A stretch of DNA of 64,000 bases, taken from Tautonia sociabilis. Its GTDB lineage: Bacteria; Planctomycetota; Planctomycetia; Isosphaerales; Isosphaeraceae. Under the pieces are notes generated by a model, which worked only from the letters and a program-made list of their open reading frames with translations, did no database searches and had not been told where the DNA came from. Both the position numbers and the translations under genes were made by a program. Positions 12,079 through 21,259 of this stretch are shown here, one piece after another. Where the stretch lies: assembly GCF_003977685.1 (NCBI RefSeq), contig NZ_RYZH01000028.1:1-64000 (forward strand), given 5' to 3'. Numbering within the stretch: position 1 is the first letter of the stretch; every line of letters starts with the position of its first letter.

Positions 12079-15018
12079 ATGCTCTGGCATCTCCAAATCG
12101 ATCCGGCCCCTGGCCTCTCCGACTCGGAAGGGCACCGGGTGGCCGCCGAGGCCGCCGATCTCGGCCTTCCCGGCCCCTGGTCCGTCCGATCCGCCCGGGG
12201 GTTCCTCATCGAGGGTGACCTCGACGAATCCGACTTGCGTCGGGCCGCCGAGCAGGTGCTCGCCGACCCAATCGTCGAGACGTTCACGATCGCGCCCTGC
12301 CGGGCCGAGGGCGGGGCCCGGGCCCGGGCCCGGAACGGAGGCGATTCCTCGATCGTGCACGTGCTCCCCCGCCCCGGCGTCACCGACCCGGTGGCCGAGA
12401 GCGCCCGGGCCGTCCTCCGAGGCCTGGGGCTGGCCGTCGCCGAGGTCCGGTCCGTCCGCTCCTACACCCTCGAAGGCCCGGCCGACGCCCTGCCGGCGCT
12501 CATCCGTCGAGTGCTGGCCAACGACGCCGTCGAGGTCGCGGTCGTCGGCGAACTGGCCCTCGACCACCTCGGCCAGGGGAGGCCCTACGCCTTTCGTCGC
12601 ATCGAGATCCCCCTGCGGTCCATGGATGATGCCGCGCTGATGCGGACCAGCCGAGAGGGGCAGCTCTCGCTCTCAATCGACGAGATGAGGACCATCCGAG
12701 ACCACTTCCTCGACCTCGGCCGAGACCCCACCGACGCCGAGCTGGAAACCATCGCCCAGACCTGGAGCGAGCACTGCTCGCACAAGACCCTCCGCGGCCG
12801 GGTCGAGTTCGACGGCGAGATCATCGACAACCTCCTGAAGCAGACGATCTTCAAGGCCACCAAGGACCTCGAGGCCGACGGCCTCGACTGGCTGGTCTCG
12901 GTCTTCGAGGACAACGCCGGGGTCATCCGGTTCGACGACGACCACGACGTCTGCTTCAAGGTCGAGACCCATAACCACCCCTCCGCCATCGACCCGTACG
13001 GCGGCGCCAACACCGGCATCGGCGGCGTGATCCGGGACCCGATGGGCACCGGGCTCGGCGCCAAGCCCATCTGCAACACCGACGTCTTCTGCGTCGCCCC
13101 CCCCGACTTCCCCGCCGAGGCCCTCCCCGGCGGCGTTCTCCACCCTCGACGCGTCCTCAAGGGCGTGGTGGCCGGCGTCCGAGACTACGGGAACCGCATG
13201 GGCATCCCGACCGTCAACGGCGCCGTCGTCGCCGATGAGCGCTACCTGGCCAACCCTCTGGTCTTCTGCGGCACGGTCGGGGTCCTCCCCCGGGGGAAGG
13301 CGTTCAAGTCGGTCGAGCCGGGGGACCGGATCGTCGCCCTGGGCGGGAGGACCGGTCGGGACGGCATCCACGGCGCCACGTTCAGCTCCGCCGAGCTGAC
13401 CGGCGAGAGCGAGGAACTCTCCGGCGGCGCCGTCCAGATCGGCAACGCGATCACCGAGAAGATGGTCCTCGATGCGCTGCTCCGAGCCCGGGACCTCGGC
13501 CTCTATCGAGCCGTCACCGACTGCGGAGCCGGCGGCTTTAGCTCCGCCGTCGGCGAGATGGGGGCCGCCCTCGGGGCCGAGGTCGACCTGGAGAAGGCCC
13601 CGCTCAAATACGAAGGGCTCTCGTATACCGAGATCTGGATTTCCGAGGCCCAGGAGCGGATGGTGCTGGCCGTCCCCCCCGAGCACCTCGAGGAACTGGT
13701 CGCGCTCTGCGCCTCCGAGGGGGTCGAGGCGACCGACCTCGGCCGATTCGTCGACACCGGCCGCCTGACGCTCCGCTATCACGGCCAGGTCGTCGGCGAC
13801 CTCTCGATGCGGTTCCTCCACGAGGGGCGGCCGAAGGTTGTCCGCAAGGCCACCTTCTCCCCTCCCCCGGAACGGCCCGTCCCCCTGCCCGATCGCGACG
13901 ACTACACCCCCGACCTGCTTGCCCTGCTGCACGACTGGGACGTCTGCTCCAAGGAGTGGATCATCCGCCAGTACGACCACGAGGTCCAGGGCCGCACGGT
14001 CCTCAAGCCGCTGGTCGGTCCTCGGGAGGAGGGGCCGGGGGACGCCGCCGTGGTTCTCCCCGTCCGGGGGTCGAACCGGGGGCTCGCCGTCGGCTGCGGG
14101 CTGAATCCCCGGTACGGCGACCTCGACCCCTACGCCATGGCCGGCAACGTCATCGACGAGGCCATTCGCAACGTGGTCGCCGTGGGTGCCGACCCCGATC
14201 GGATCGCCCTGCTCGATAACTTCTGCTGGGGCAATCCCGAGCGTCCCGAGACGCTCGGCTCGCTCGTCCTGGCCGCCCAGGGCTGCCACGACCTGGCCCT
14301 CTCCTACCGGACCCCCTTCATCTCCGGCAAAGACAGCCTCTACAACGAATACTCCCACGAGGGGAAGAGCCTGGCGATCCCGCCGACCCTGCTGATCTCC
14401 GCCATCGGCCAGGTCCCCGACGCCCGCCGATGCGTCACGATGGACCTGAAGGAGCCCGGCAATACGCTGCTCCTGGTCGGCCAGACGAGGGAAGAGCTGG
14501 GAGGGTCCTCCTACCTGAAGATCCTCGGCCTCTCCGGAGGCCTCGTGCCGAAGGTGGATCCCCCGACCGGCCTGGCCACCTTCCGGGCGCTCTTCTCCGC
14601 GATCGCTCGGGGCCTGATCCGCTCCTGCCACGACCTCAGCGAGGGGGGCCTTGCCGTCTCGGTCGCGGAGATGTGCCTGGCCGGAGGACTCGGGGCCGAG
14701 GTTTCCCTCCGAGACGTCCCCTGCCCCGACTCCGCCGCGATCGACCCGGTGCTGCTCTTCTCCGAGTCCCCGTCCCGATTCCTGATCGAGGTTCGGCCCG
14801 CCGACGTGTCCGACGTGCTGGATCTCTTCGCTGGCCTTCCCGTGGGCCGGCTCGGTTCGGTCTCCGACCCCGGCGCCGGTCCTCCCCGACTGGTCGTCCG
14901 GGGGCTCCAGGAGACGACCTTGATTGATGCGACCGTGTCCGAACTCCGGGCACGCTGGCTCCGTCCGATCAATGATCATGGTTTTGATCCTGTCATCCAT
15001 CCTCCTCTGAACCGGTGA
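12079..15018 (+). CDS. purL: phosphoribosylformylglycinamidine synthase, PurS-PurL fusion
   Basis: This enzyme makes FGAM from FGAR, ATP and glutamine-derived ammonia, the fourth step of purine synthesis. The 979-residue protein has about 180 N-terminal residues that look like two PurS-type modules (around 1-75 and 93-165). PurL proper follows, with TWSEHCSHKTLRGRV, VETHNHPSAIDPYGGANTGIGG, TDCGAGGFSSAVGEMG and the second-half motifs SGKDSLYNEY and SCHDLSEGGLAVSVAEM. A separate purS is therefore not needed, and the ammonia-donating partner is purQ at 16135. PurL alone is about 740 residues in small-type enzymes, so the extra length is the fused N-terminus. Confidence 0.93.
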   Translation: MLWHLQIDPAPGLSDSEGHRVAAEAADLGLPGPWSVRSARGFLIEGDLDESDLRRAAEQVLADPIVETFTIAPCRAEGGARARARNGGDSSIVHVLPRPGVTDPVAESARAVLRGLGLAVAEVRSVRSYTLEGPADALPALIRRVLANDAVEVAVVGELALDHLGQGRPYAFRRIEIPLRSMDDAALMRTSREGQLSLSIDEMRTIRDHFLDLGRDPTDAELETIAQTWSEHCSHKTLRGRVEFDGEIIDNLLKQTIFKATKDLEADGLDWLVSVFEDNAGVIRFDDDHDVCFKVETHNHPSAIDPYGGANTGIGGVIRDPMGTGLGAKPICNTDVFCVAPPDFPAEALPGGVLHPRRVLKGVVAGVRDYGNRMGIPTVNGAVVADERYLANPLVFCGTVGVLPRGKAFKSVEPGDRIVALGGRTGRDGIHGATFSSAELTGESEELSGGAVQIGNAITEKMVLDALLRARDLGLYRAVTDCGAGGFSSAVGEMGAALGAEVDLEKAPLKYEGLSYTEIWISEAQERMVLAVPPEHLEELVALCASEGVEATDLGRFVDTGRLTLRYHGQVVGDLSMRFLHEGRPKVVRKATFSPPPERPVPLPDRDDYTPDLLALLHDWDVCSKEWIIRQYDHEVQGRTVLKPLVGPREEGPGDAAVVLPVRGSNRGLAVGCGLNPRYGDLDPYAMAGNVIDEAIRNVVAVGADPDRIALLDNFCWGNPERPETLGSLVLAAQGCHDLALSYRTPFISGKDSLYNEYSHEGKSLAIPPTLLISAIGQVPDARRCVTMDLKEPGNTLLLVGQTREELGGSSYLKILGLSGGLVPKVDPPTGLATFRALFSAIARGLIRSCHDLSEGGLAVSVAEMCLAGGLGAEVSLRDVPCPDSAAIDPVLLFSESPSRFLIEVRPADVSDVLDLFAGLPVGRLGSVSDPGAGPPRLVVRGLQETTLIDATVSELRARWLRPINDHGFDPVIHPPLNR

Positions 15019-15040
15019 CCCGCCCGGAAGGATCGCGCCG

Positions 15041-15853
15041 ATGCAGCGCTTCGTCACCTTCGTCGACGGCTCGAATCTCGACGGCGTCCTGAAGCACCTG
15101 AACCTCCGCGTCGACGACTACGGCTCGTTCTATCGCTACATTTTTGAGCAGAGCGTCAGCCACTGGGGCCGCACCTTCGCCGAGGGCGCCCCCTGGGCCT
15201 CGGCCCAGCACGCCCGGATCTACTGGTACGTCGTCGGTAAGATGGACGAGTGGGACCTCAACGACTCCAAGGCCGAGAACCGGCTGCGCAACCGCTTCGA
15301 GCTCAACCCCCGCCTTCGGGACAGCTACATCGAGGACGTCATCCGCAAGCAGCCCGACGTCCCCCCCGAACGCCGACTCGACGAGGCCTGGGCCCTCTGC
15401 TTCGCCGAGACCCGAGACTGGTACGAGGGCAAGCGCCGCGCCCTGGAGCGCAAGAAGCGCTTCTATCACGGCGTCCAGTCGGCCACCGACTTCGTCGAGA
15501 TCCGCCAGGAGGGGCACTGGAAGGTCGACCTGCTGCACCACAACCTCACGGAGAAGGGGCTCGACACGAGCATGGCCGTCGACATGGTGGCCCTCCAGGA
15601 CACCTACGACATCGCCCTGCTCATCTCCGGAGACGCCGACGGCATCCCCGGCATCAACTACGTCAAGAACCGGTCCAAGCACGTTGGCGTCGTCGAGTTT
15701 CGGCGCGGTTCCCGGGACGACTCGCTCAAGGGAGCCAGCTCCCGCCTGAAGATCGCCGCCGACTTCGTCGTGCAGATCTACGAGGCCGACCTGCTCCGCC
15801 ACGACCTGTCCTATCGCGCCAACCCCGATTACGACGCCTCGTCCGACTACTAG
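15041..15853 (+). CDS. NYN domain (PIN-like) protein, putative ribonuclease
   Basis: NYN domains share the PIN/FLAP nuclease fold and are usually metal-dependent RNases. The 270-residue product shows the expected acidic positions: an N-terminal FVDGSN, a middle KGLDTSMAVDMV and ALLISGDADGIPGI, spaced as in LabA/NYN proteins. It has no membrane segment. The gene starts 22 bases after purL and precedes purQ, so it appears to sit inside the purine operon; nothing in purine synthesis explains an RNase there. The fold assignment is firm, the substrate unknown. Confidence 0.82.
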   Translation: MQRFVTFVDGSNLDGVLKHLNLRVDDYGSFYRYIFEQSVSHWGRTFAEGAPWASAQHARIYWYVVGKMDEWDLNDSKAENRLRNRFELNPRLRDSYIEDVIRKQPDVPPERRLDEAWALCFAETRDWYEGKRRALERKKRFYHGVQSATDFVEIRQEGHWKVDLLHHNLTEKGLDTSMAVDMVALQDTYDIALLISGDADGIPGINYVKNRSKHVGVVEFRRGSRDDSLKGASSRLKIAADFVVQIYEADLLRHDLSYRANPDYDASSDY

Positions 15854-16134
15854 AGAGCGGCCCCGGGCCGCGACCGCATTCTCGGCCAGACCCCGTCGAA
15901 CGGCCGTACCGACCTCGGCTCCGACGAGGACTGAGCCCCGCCGATCGTGGTCGTCGTCCGCTCGGGGTTGCTCCCGCCCCCTCCCCTCGGCCTCCGACTC
16001 GGGGGGAGCACCGGACCTCATCGCTCCCCCAGGGTCCGGGAGCTTGCCGGGGTCGACCGGCGCGCCCTGCCCGCCCTTCGGTTGAGTCTCGACCCGCCGA
16101 TTTCCCATCCTCGCCCCTCGCCGACGACACGGAC

Positions 16135-16896
16135 ATGAGCACCCCCCGAGCGATCGTCCTCCGGGCCCCCGGCACCAACTGCGACGAGGAGACGGTCGCC
16201 GCCTGGGAGCGCGCCGGCGCCGAGGCCGAGACAGTCCACGTCGACCGCCTGCTCGAACGCCCCAAGTCCCTCGACGCCTTCGGCATCCTGACCCTCCCGG
16301 GAGGCTTCAGCTACGGCGACGACCTCGGCGCCGGCCGGATCCTCGCCACCCGGCTCGGGGCGCTGGACGAGGCGCTCCGGCGGTTCCACGACCGAGGAGG
16401 CCTGATCCTCGGCATCTGCAACGGCTTCCAGGTGCTCGTGAAGGCCGGCCTGCTCCCCGGCCCGAGCCGGGCCACGATCACCCAGAACGACTCCGGCCGG
16501 TTCGAGTGCCGCTGGGTCCGCCTCGTCCGTTCCCCCGGCGCCCGATCCCCGTTCCTCCCCGACGACGCCCCGATGGAGTTGCCCGTCGCCCACGGCGAGG
16601 GGAAGTTCGTGGCCGAGAGCGCCGACGCCCTCGAGGCGCTCGACCGATCCGGTCAGCTCGCCCTCCGGTACGCCGACGAGCACGGCCTCCCCACCGAGTC
16701 GTATCCGGCCAACCCCAATGGCGCCCCCCGAGGTGTCGCCGGCGTCGTCGACCCAACCGGCCGCATCTTCGGCCTGATGCCGCACCCGGAGCGGTTCATC
16801 GAGTTCATCCAGCACCCGAGGTGGACCCGGCTCCACCCGAGGCCCGAGGGGGACGGCCTCCGGATCTTCCGGGGGGCGGTCGACGCGATCCGATAA
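16135..16896 (+). CDS. purQ: phosphoribosylformylglycinamidine synthase glutaminase subunit PurQ
   Basis: PurQ is the class I glutamine amidotransferase subunit that feeds ammonia to PurL. The 253-residue protein has the nucleophile C95 in GICNGFQ, and H217 and E219 in MPHPER, completing the triad. Other signatures are APGTNCDEET near the N-terminus and GGFSYGDDLGAGRI. The start is the ATG at 16135; the 280 bases between the NYN gene and this start hold no gene. It pairs functionally with the PurSL fusion. Confidence 0.95.
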   Translation: MSTPRAIVLRAPGTNCDEETVAAWERAGAEAETVHVDRLLERPKSLDAFGILTLPGGFSYGDDLGAGRILATRLGALDEALRRFHDRGGLILGICNGFQVLVKAGLLPGPSRATITQNDSGRFECRWVRLVRSPGARSPFLPDDAPMELPVAHGEGKFVAESADALEALDRSGQLALRYADEHGLPTESYPANPNGAPRGVAGVVDPTGRIFGLMPHPERFIEFIQHPRWTRLHPRPEGDGLRIFRGAVDAIR

Positions 16897-16988
16897 GCCC
16901 CCCCGGGGCCTCCCCAGCGGCGGACGAGCCCCCGGTCGACCTCTCCGCCCCGAGATCGCCTCGGGTCGAAGACTCCTCTCGAGCGCTC

Positions 16989-18194
16989 TTATCGGTCGGT
17001 CGGCGATTCCGGCGCCGACTCTCCCTGAGGGGAGGCGCCCTCCCGGTCGGCCATCGCGTCCAGCTCGGAGAGAGAAAGCCGGATGCTGACGATGTACGGG
17101 GGCTCCCCCTCGTCCCAGTGCCCATAGGTCGTCGTCACGATGGTTCCGTCCGGCAGGACCTCGACCCCGGGGTAGGCGCAATCGACCCCCTTCGTGTTGT
17201 CCATGAGCCGGACGCGGTACTGCCCCGACCGGCCCTGGATGATGTCGTCGAAGGTGCCCACCCAGGCGACCCAGTCCCCGAGGGTCGGGCTTCCCGGCGC
17301 CGTGTCCCGGAACGAGATGAACAGGCGGCCGTCGGGGGCGTACTTCCCGACGTGACGGTCGCCGGTCAGCGCCAGCGACACCTCCCGGGGCTCGGACCAG
17401 GTCTTCCCCTCGTCGTCGGAGACGATGACGAACGAGGGGAAGCGCCGGCTGTTCTCTCGGAGGAGGACGGCGATCCGCCTCCCGTCCGGGGATCGGATCA
17501 GGCCCGGCTCGCAGAGGTGGGCCTCGGGGTGCTCGGCGATCACCTCGGGAGGCCCCCAGGTCAGGCCGCCGTCGGCCGATCTCGTGGCGAAGACTCGGAA
17601 CCGGCAGGCCCGACCGCTTCCGGTCAAGAACCGGCCGTCGTCGTGGAAGAGGGCCAGGTACGACCCGTCCGCCAGGCGTTCCACGCTCGACATCGCCACG
17701 ATCCCGCCGAAGTCCCCGATCGGCTCCAGGGGGGACCACGACTCCCCGTCATCCTCGGAGACGGCCATGCGGATCGGATACAGGCCGGAGAACAGGATCA
17801 AGCGCCGCTTCCCCTCGGCGTCGATGACGCGGTGAATGGTGGGAGTCTCCTGCGACGAGGCCCAGTTCTCCGGCGTCGGCAGGCGATCGCTCCAGGTCAG
17901 GCCGCCATCGACGCTCCGCTTCATGACGATCGGGCCCCGGCCGTGCCCCTTCGGGTAGACGGCGATCATCGTCCGGCCGTCTTCCAGCAGCACGGTGGTC
18001 GGATGGCCGAGGTACTGCCCCTCCTCGCGATCGACCACCACCCGGCGGCCGTCCTGGTCCGAGAGGTCGAGGCGAGTGATCTCCTTCCCGTCTTCGGGGG
18101 GAGGGGCGGGTTCGGGACCTTCCCCCCTCGCCTCGACCGGAGCGAGGCAGAGCGAGAGGACGAGCACAAGAACGGAGTCGAGCGAAGGGGCCAT
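16989..18194 (-). CDS. secreted sialidase-like BNR/Asp-box protein
   Basis: The 401-residue protein resembles exo-alpha-sialidase-type six-bladed beta-propellers that release or bind sialic acid or related glycans outside the cell. A signal peptide is visible (hydrophobic LVLVLSLCLAPVEA). Four Asp-box repeats follow: SVDGGLTW, SEDDGESW, SADGGLTW and SDDEGKTW. Arg-rich loops such as GLYPIRMAVSEDDG fit the sialidase pattern. Substrate specificity cannot be read from sequence; planctomycetes carry many such genes for degrading complex glycans. The ATG at 18194 is chosen because it starts the signal peptide. It lies about 100 bases after the PLP decarboxylase on the same strand. Confidence 0.82.
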   Translation of the reverse strand: MAPSLDSVLVLVLSLCLAPVEARGEGPEPAPPPEDGKEITRLDLSDQDGRRVVVDREEGQYLGHPTTVLLEDGRTMIAVYPKGHGRGPIVMKRSVDGGLTWSDRLPTPENWASSQETPTIHRVIDAEGKRRLILFSGLYPIRMAVSEDDGESWSPLEPIGDFGGIVAMSSVERLADGSYLALFHDDGRFLTGSGRACRFRVFATRSADGGLTWGPPEVIAEHPEAHLCEPGLIRSPDGRRIAVLLRENSRRFPSFVIVSDDEGKTWSEPREVSLALTGDRHVGKYAPDGRLFISFRDTAPGSPTLGDWVAWVGTFDDIIQGRSGQYRVRLMDNTKGVDCAYPGVEVLPDGTIVTTTYGHWDEGEPPYIVSIRLSLSELDAMADREGASPQGESAPESPTDR

Positions 18195-18291
18195 CTCAGC
18201 AATCTCCCGGTCCTGGGGGCGGCGATGGGCCGATCCTAGCCCGATTTCGCCCCCCTCGCCACTGCTCGCGATCCCCAAATCGAGCGCGAGC

Positions 18292-19704
18292 TCATCCCTC
18301 GGCCTCCCGGCGCAGCCGTTCCCAGAGCGATTCCACCCGCCCCCGGTCGGTGGCCTCGGCGCCGATCGAGACGCGGGCCATCCACCTCCCCTCGAGGATC
18401 GCCGGGGTGAGCAACGCCTCCCCGGACCGGTTGACCCGGTCGACCCAGGCCAGGGTGTGCCGGTCCAGCTCCTCTGCGTCGAGGCCCGGCGGCTCGTGCC
18501 GGAGGCAGACCGTCTGGAGGGGGACCGGCGCCACGACGCGCCAGCCGGGCGTCGATCTCGCCTGATCGGCGAGCCACCGGGCAAGCTCCAGGTCGCGCCG
18601 GAGCCTCGATCGGAGCCGTTCCAGCCCCTCCATCCGCAGCAAGGCCCAGAGCTTCAGCGCCCGGAAGCGTCGGCCGAGCGGGATGCCCCAGTCCCGGTAA
18701 TTGACCGTCCGGTCGTCGGCCGCCGATCGGAGGTAGCTCGGGTTGGTCGACATCACCCGGACCAGGTGCTGGGGGTCCCGGACGTAGTACAGCGAGCAGT
18801 CGAACGCCGCTCCCAGCCATTTGTGGGCGTTCAGGACGACCGAGTCGGCCCGCTCGACCCCCTCCCAGAGGTGTCGGCATTCGGGCAGGATCATCGCCGA
18901 GCCGGCCATCGCGGCGTCGACGTGCAGCCAGAGCCCCTGCCCGGCGATCTCCTCGGCGATCCGTCCCACCGGGTCGATCGCGGTCGAGGCGGTCGTCCCG
19001 GTGGTCGCCACCACGGCGCACGGGGTCTTCCCCGCGGCCCGGTCGGCTCGGATCGCCCGGCAGAGGGCCTCGGGGTCGAGGGCGAACTCCGAGTCGACCG
19101 GGAGCGATCGCACGTGCTCCTTGCCGAACCCGGCCAGCAGCGCCGCCTTCTCCACCGAGCTGTGCGCCTGTTCCGAGGCGTACACCACCAGCGGAGACGA
19201 CACCCCCTGCAACCCCCCCCGGGAGAGCCCAAACGCGCTCGACCGTTCCCGGGCGCAGATCAGGGCCACCAGGGTGCTCGTCGACGCCGAGTCCTGGATC
19301 ACCCCCCGCCACTGCTCCGAAAGCCCGACCGCCTGCCTCATCCAGTCGAGGACAACCTCCTCCAGCTCGGTCAGCGCCGGCGACGCCTGCCAGGACAGCC
19401 CGATCACCCCCAGCCCCGTGCTGAGCAGGTCGCCGAGCACGCTGCTCGGCGAGGCCACCGCCGGGAAGTAGCCGAAGAACCCGGGATGCTGCCAGTGGGT
19501 GATCCCCGGCAGGAGGATCCGCTCCAGGTCGCCGATCAACGCCTCCAGGTCCTCCGGGGATTCCGGGGGAGCCGCCGGGAGCTGCTCCCGGATGCTCCCC
19601 GGTTCGGTCCGAGCCATCACCGGATGCCGACCGATCGTCTCCCGGTAGTCCGCGATCCAGTCGATCAGCCGGTGTCCGGCCGACCGGAACTCGTCAGGGG
19701 TCAT
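18292..19704 (-). CDS. PLP-dependent group II amino-acid decarboxylase (aromatic-type)
   Basis: This enzyme family decarboxylates aromatic L-amino acids such as tyrosine, tryptophan or DOPA to amines. The 470-residue protein has the PLP lysine K295 in NAHKWL, the pyridine-N Asp D263 in HVDAAMAGSA, and H181 in SEQAHSSVEKA stacking on the cofactor. HWQHPGFFGYFPA near the N-terminus is typical of the aromatic decarboxylase branch. The ATG at 19704 has GAGGAG just upstream. The substrate is not determinable. It is followed by the sialidase gene and preceded by the YbaK-type deacylase. Confidence 0.9.
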   Translation of the reverse strand: MTPDEFRSAGHRLIDWIADYRETIGRHPVMARTEPGSIREQLPAAPPESPEDLEALIGDLERILLPGITHWQHPGFFGYFPAVASPSSVLGDLLSTGLGVIGLSWQASPALTELEEVVLDWMRQAVGLSEQWRGVIQDSASTSTLVALICARERSSAFGLSRGGLQGVSSPLVVYASEQAHSSVEKAALLAGFGKEHVRSLPVDSEFALDPEALCRAIRADRAAGKTPCAVVATTGTTASTAIDPVGRIAEEIAGQGLWLHVDAAMAGSAMILPECRHLWEGVERADSVVLNAHKWLGAAFDCSLYYVRDPQHLVRVMSTNPSYLRSAADDRTVNYRDWGIPLGRRFRALKLWALLRMEGLERLRSRLRRDLELARWLADQARSTPGWRVVAPVPLQTVCLRHEPPGLDAEELDRHTLAWVDRVNRSGEALLTPAILEGRWMARVSIGAEATDRGRVESLWERLRREAEG

Positions 19705-19881
19705 GCCTCTCCTCGGTCTCGAGTCGGGCGCGTTCCCGGCCGACCGGCCGAGAGCGTCGCGATGTGGGCGGATTCCCTCTCGGACCGTCCGTCCCCCAGG
19801 CCCGAAACCCAGGGGGGGGCCGCTCCTCCCCCAATCGAAGGCCAGGCGGCTCCCTCGGCCGAAGGCTCCCGAGCCTGGCGG

Positions 19882-20367
19882 CTACCGCTTCGCCCTCGAG
19901 ATCGCCGCCACCCGGGCTCCGACCGCCCGGATGTAGTCGGCCGGCGACAGGAGGATCTGGAGCCCCCGGGCTCCGGCGGAGATCGAGATCACCTCGAACA
20001 GCTCCGCCGTCTCGTCCAGCACCACCGGGTACGGCTTCTTGCAGCCGAGGGCGGTTACCCCTCCCCGGACGTAGCCGGTCAGCGGCTCGACCTCCCGGAG
20101 CGGGACCGTGTCCACCTTCTTGTCCCCGGTGACTCGGGCCATCGCCTTCGGATCAAGCTCGCAGTCCCCAGGAACGACCGCCAGCCAGATCCCGTGCGTC
20201 TCTCCCCGGGCGACCAGCGTCTTGAACACCTGCTCCGGAGGCAGGCCAACCTTCCGGGCGACCGACTCGGCCGACAGGTCGTCCGGGTCAACCTCATAGG
20301 CCCTCAACTCGAAGCCGATCCCCTGCCGCTCCAGCAGGCGGACGGCATTCGTCTTCGCCATCGACAC
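19882..20367 (-). CDS. ybaK: Cys-tRNA(Pro)/Cys-tRNA(Cys) deacylase, YbaK/EbsC family
   Basis: YbaK-type proteins hydrolyse mischarged Cys-tRNA(Pro), protecting translation fidelity. The product of about 160 residues shows the family pattern: KTNAVRLLERQGIGFELRAYE at the N-terminus, the conserved lysine in EQVFKTLVARG, PGDCELDPKAMARVTGDKKVD, and GYVRGGVTALGCKKPYPVVLDE. The start is either GTG at 20367 (GGAGG eight bases upstream) or ATG two codons later at 20361. The protein is cytoplasmic. It sits in the same-strand run between the Fae homologue and the decarboxylase. Confidence 0.92.
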   Translation of the reverse strand: MSMAKTNAVRLLERQGIGFELRAYEVDPDDLSAESVARKVGLPPEQVFKTLVARGETHGIWLAVVPGDCELDPKAMARVTGDKKVDTVPLREVEPLTGYVRGGVTALGCKKPYPVVLDETAELFEVISISAGARGLQILLSPADYIRAVGARVAAISRAKR

Positions 20368-20406
20368 CGACCCCTCCTCCGGCGAATCCTCCTGCGGAAT
20401 CAGTGG

Positions 20407-20844
20407 TTACAACTGGCCGTCGCGCCCAAGCCGGTGGTCGTGATGTTCCCCCTTCTCCTGGTCCACCCGCAGCCAGTCGATCGTCGGCTCGAGGCGCATC
20501 GCCTTGCCCATGACCTTCGCCGTGGCCTCTCGGTGGATCCGGAACAGGGCCTCGGGGTCGAGCCGGTCGACCGTCGTCACGGCCGGACCCAGCCCGACGG
20601 AGTCCATGATCCCCAGGTCGTTGACCTTCTCCCAGGGGATGTCGCCGGCCCGAACGGCGTCGAGCACCCCGTTGGCGACCGCCGCCTGGACCGTCCCCAT
20701 CAGGATGTTCGTGGACGAGCCGTCCCGCACCGTCACCTTGCTGACCATCACGGTCGCCGGCCGGACCTGCACATCGCTGTTCAGCAGCGCGAAGACCCGC
20801 GTATGCCCCTTCGCCTGATCGCCGCTCAGGATCCGATCGCTCAT
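20407..20844 (-). CDS. short homologue of formaldehyde-activating enzyme (Fae)
   Basis: Fae condenses formaldehyde with tetrahydromethanopterin in C1-metabolising bacteria and archaea. This 145-residue protein matches the central Fae core: GHTRVFALL aligns with AGHTPLLAV, RPATVMVSKVTV with KPATLIVPKVTI, and LMGTVQAAVANGVLDAV with the LMFGPAQAAVAKAVADSV segment, ending in HREATAKVMGKAM. It begins some 35-40 residues later than canonical Fae (about 170 residues). The region holding the catalytic His17 is therefore missing, and no in-frame extension restores it. The role may be binding rather than catalysis. It lies 40 bases upstream of the YbaK gene, suggesting co-transcription. Confidence 0.68.
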   Translation of the reverse strand: MSDRILSGDQAKGHTRVFALLNSDVQVRPATVMVSKVTVRDGSSTNILMGTVQAAVANGVLDAVRAGDIPWEKVNDLGIMDSVGLGPAVTTVDRLDPEALFRIHREATAKVMGKAMRLEPTIDWLRVDQEKGEHHDHRLGRDGQL

Positions 20845-21040
20845 CGCGGCTCCGCCTCCTTCCCCATCGACCGGGGGGCGTCCCCGGGTCCTCCATCATC
20901 GCCAAGCGGCCGGCTCCTGGGAAGCCGCCGCCCGCCGATCCGCCGACCCCCGGATCGGCCCGCCCTCCTGCCGGGCGGTCGCCTCCTGCCCAGCGACAGC
21001 GACGATCGGCCCCCCGGGCCCTCCCCGGCACCCAACCCCC

Positions 21041-21259
21041 TCAGCAGGAGCTCCTCCCTCCCACCCCGAGAATCTCCCGGAGCGTCTCCCTCTGCTCGGC
21101 GGTGATCCGACCGGCCTTCGCCAGTTCCTCCACCTCCTCGAAGCACGACGCGATCACCCGGTCCTTCCCCGGGTAGTCCGGATGCCGGGCGATGAGGCCA
21201 ACCGTCTCGGCCACCCGATCAAACGAGAACCGAACCTCCATCGCCATCCCCCCGTTCAT
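21041..21259 (-). CDS. small hypothetical protein, about 72 aa
   Basis: The family is not recognised. The product is charged, soluble and helical (VIASCFEEVEELAKAGRITAEQRETLREIL), with no signal peptide. Several ATGs lie close together at 21259, 21247 and 21241 (reading on the minus strand), so the exact start is uncertain; a G-rich run precedes the internal ones. It lies between ruvB and the Fae homologue on the same strand. Confidence 0.5.
   Translation of the reverse strand: MNGGMAMEVRFSFDRVAETVGLIARHPDYPGKDRVIASCFEEVEELAKAGRITAEQRETLREILGVGGRSSC

Noticed and set aside
12673-15057. 794-codon open frame antisense to purL
   Set aside because: Shadow of the PurL coding frame; no domain, and PurL motifs are complete on the other strand.
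16989-18584. 531-residue version of the sialidase
   Set aside because: The extra N-terminus is Arg/Ser/Gly-rich antisense to the decarboxylase; the internal ATG at 18194 opens a proper signal peptide.
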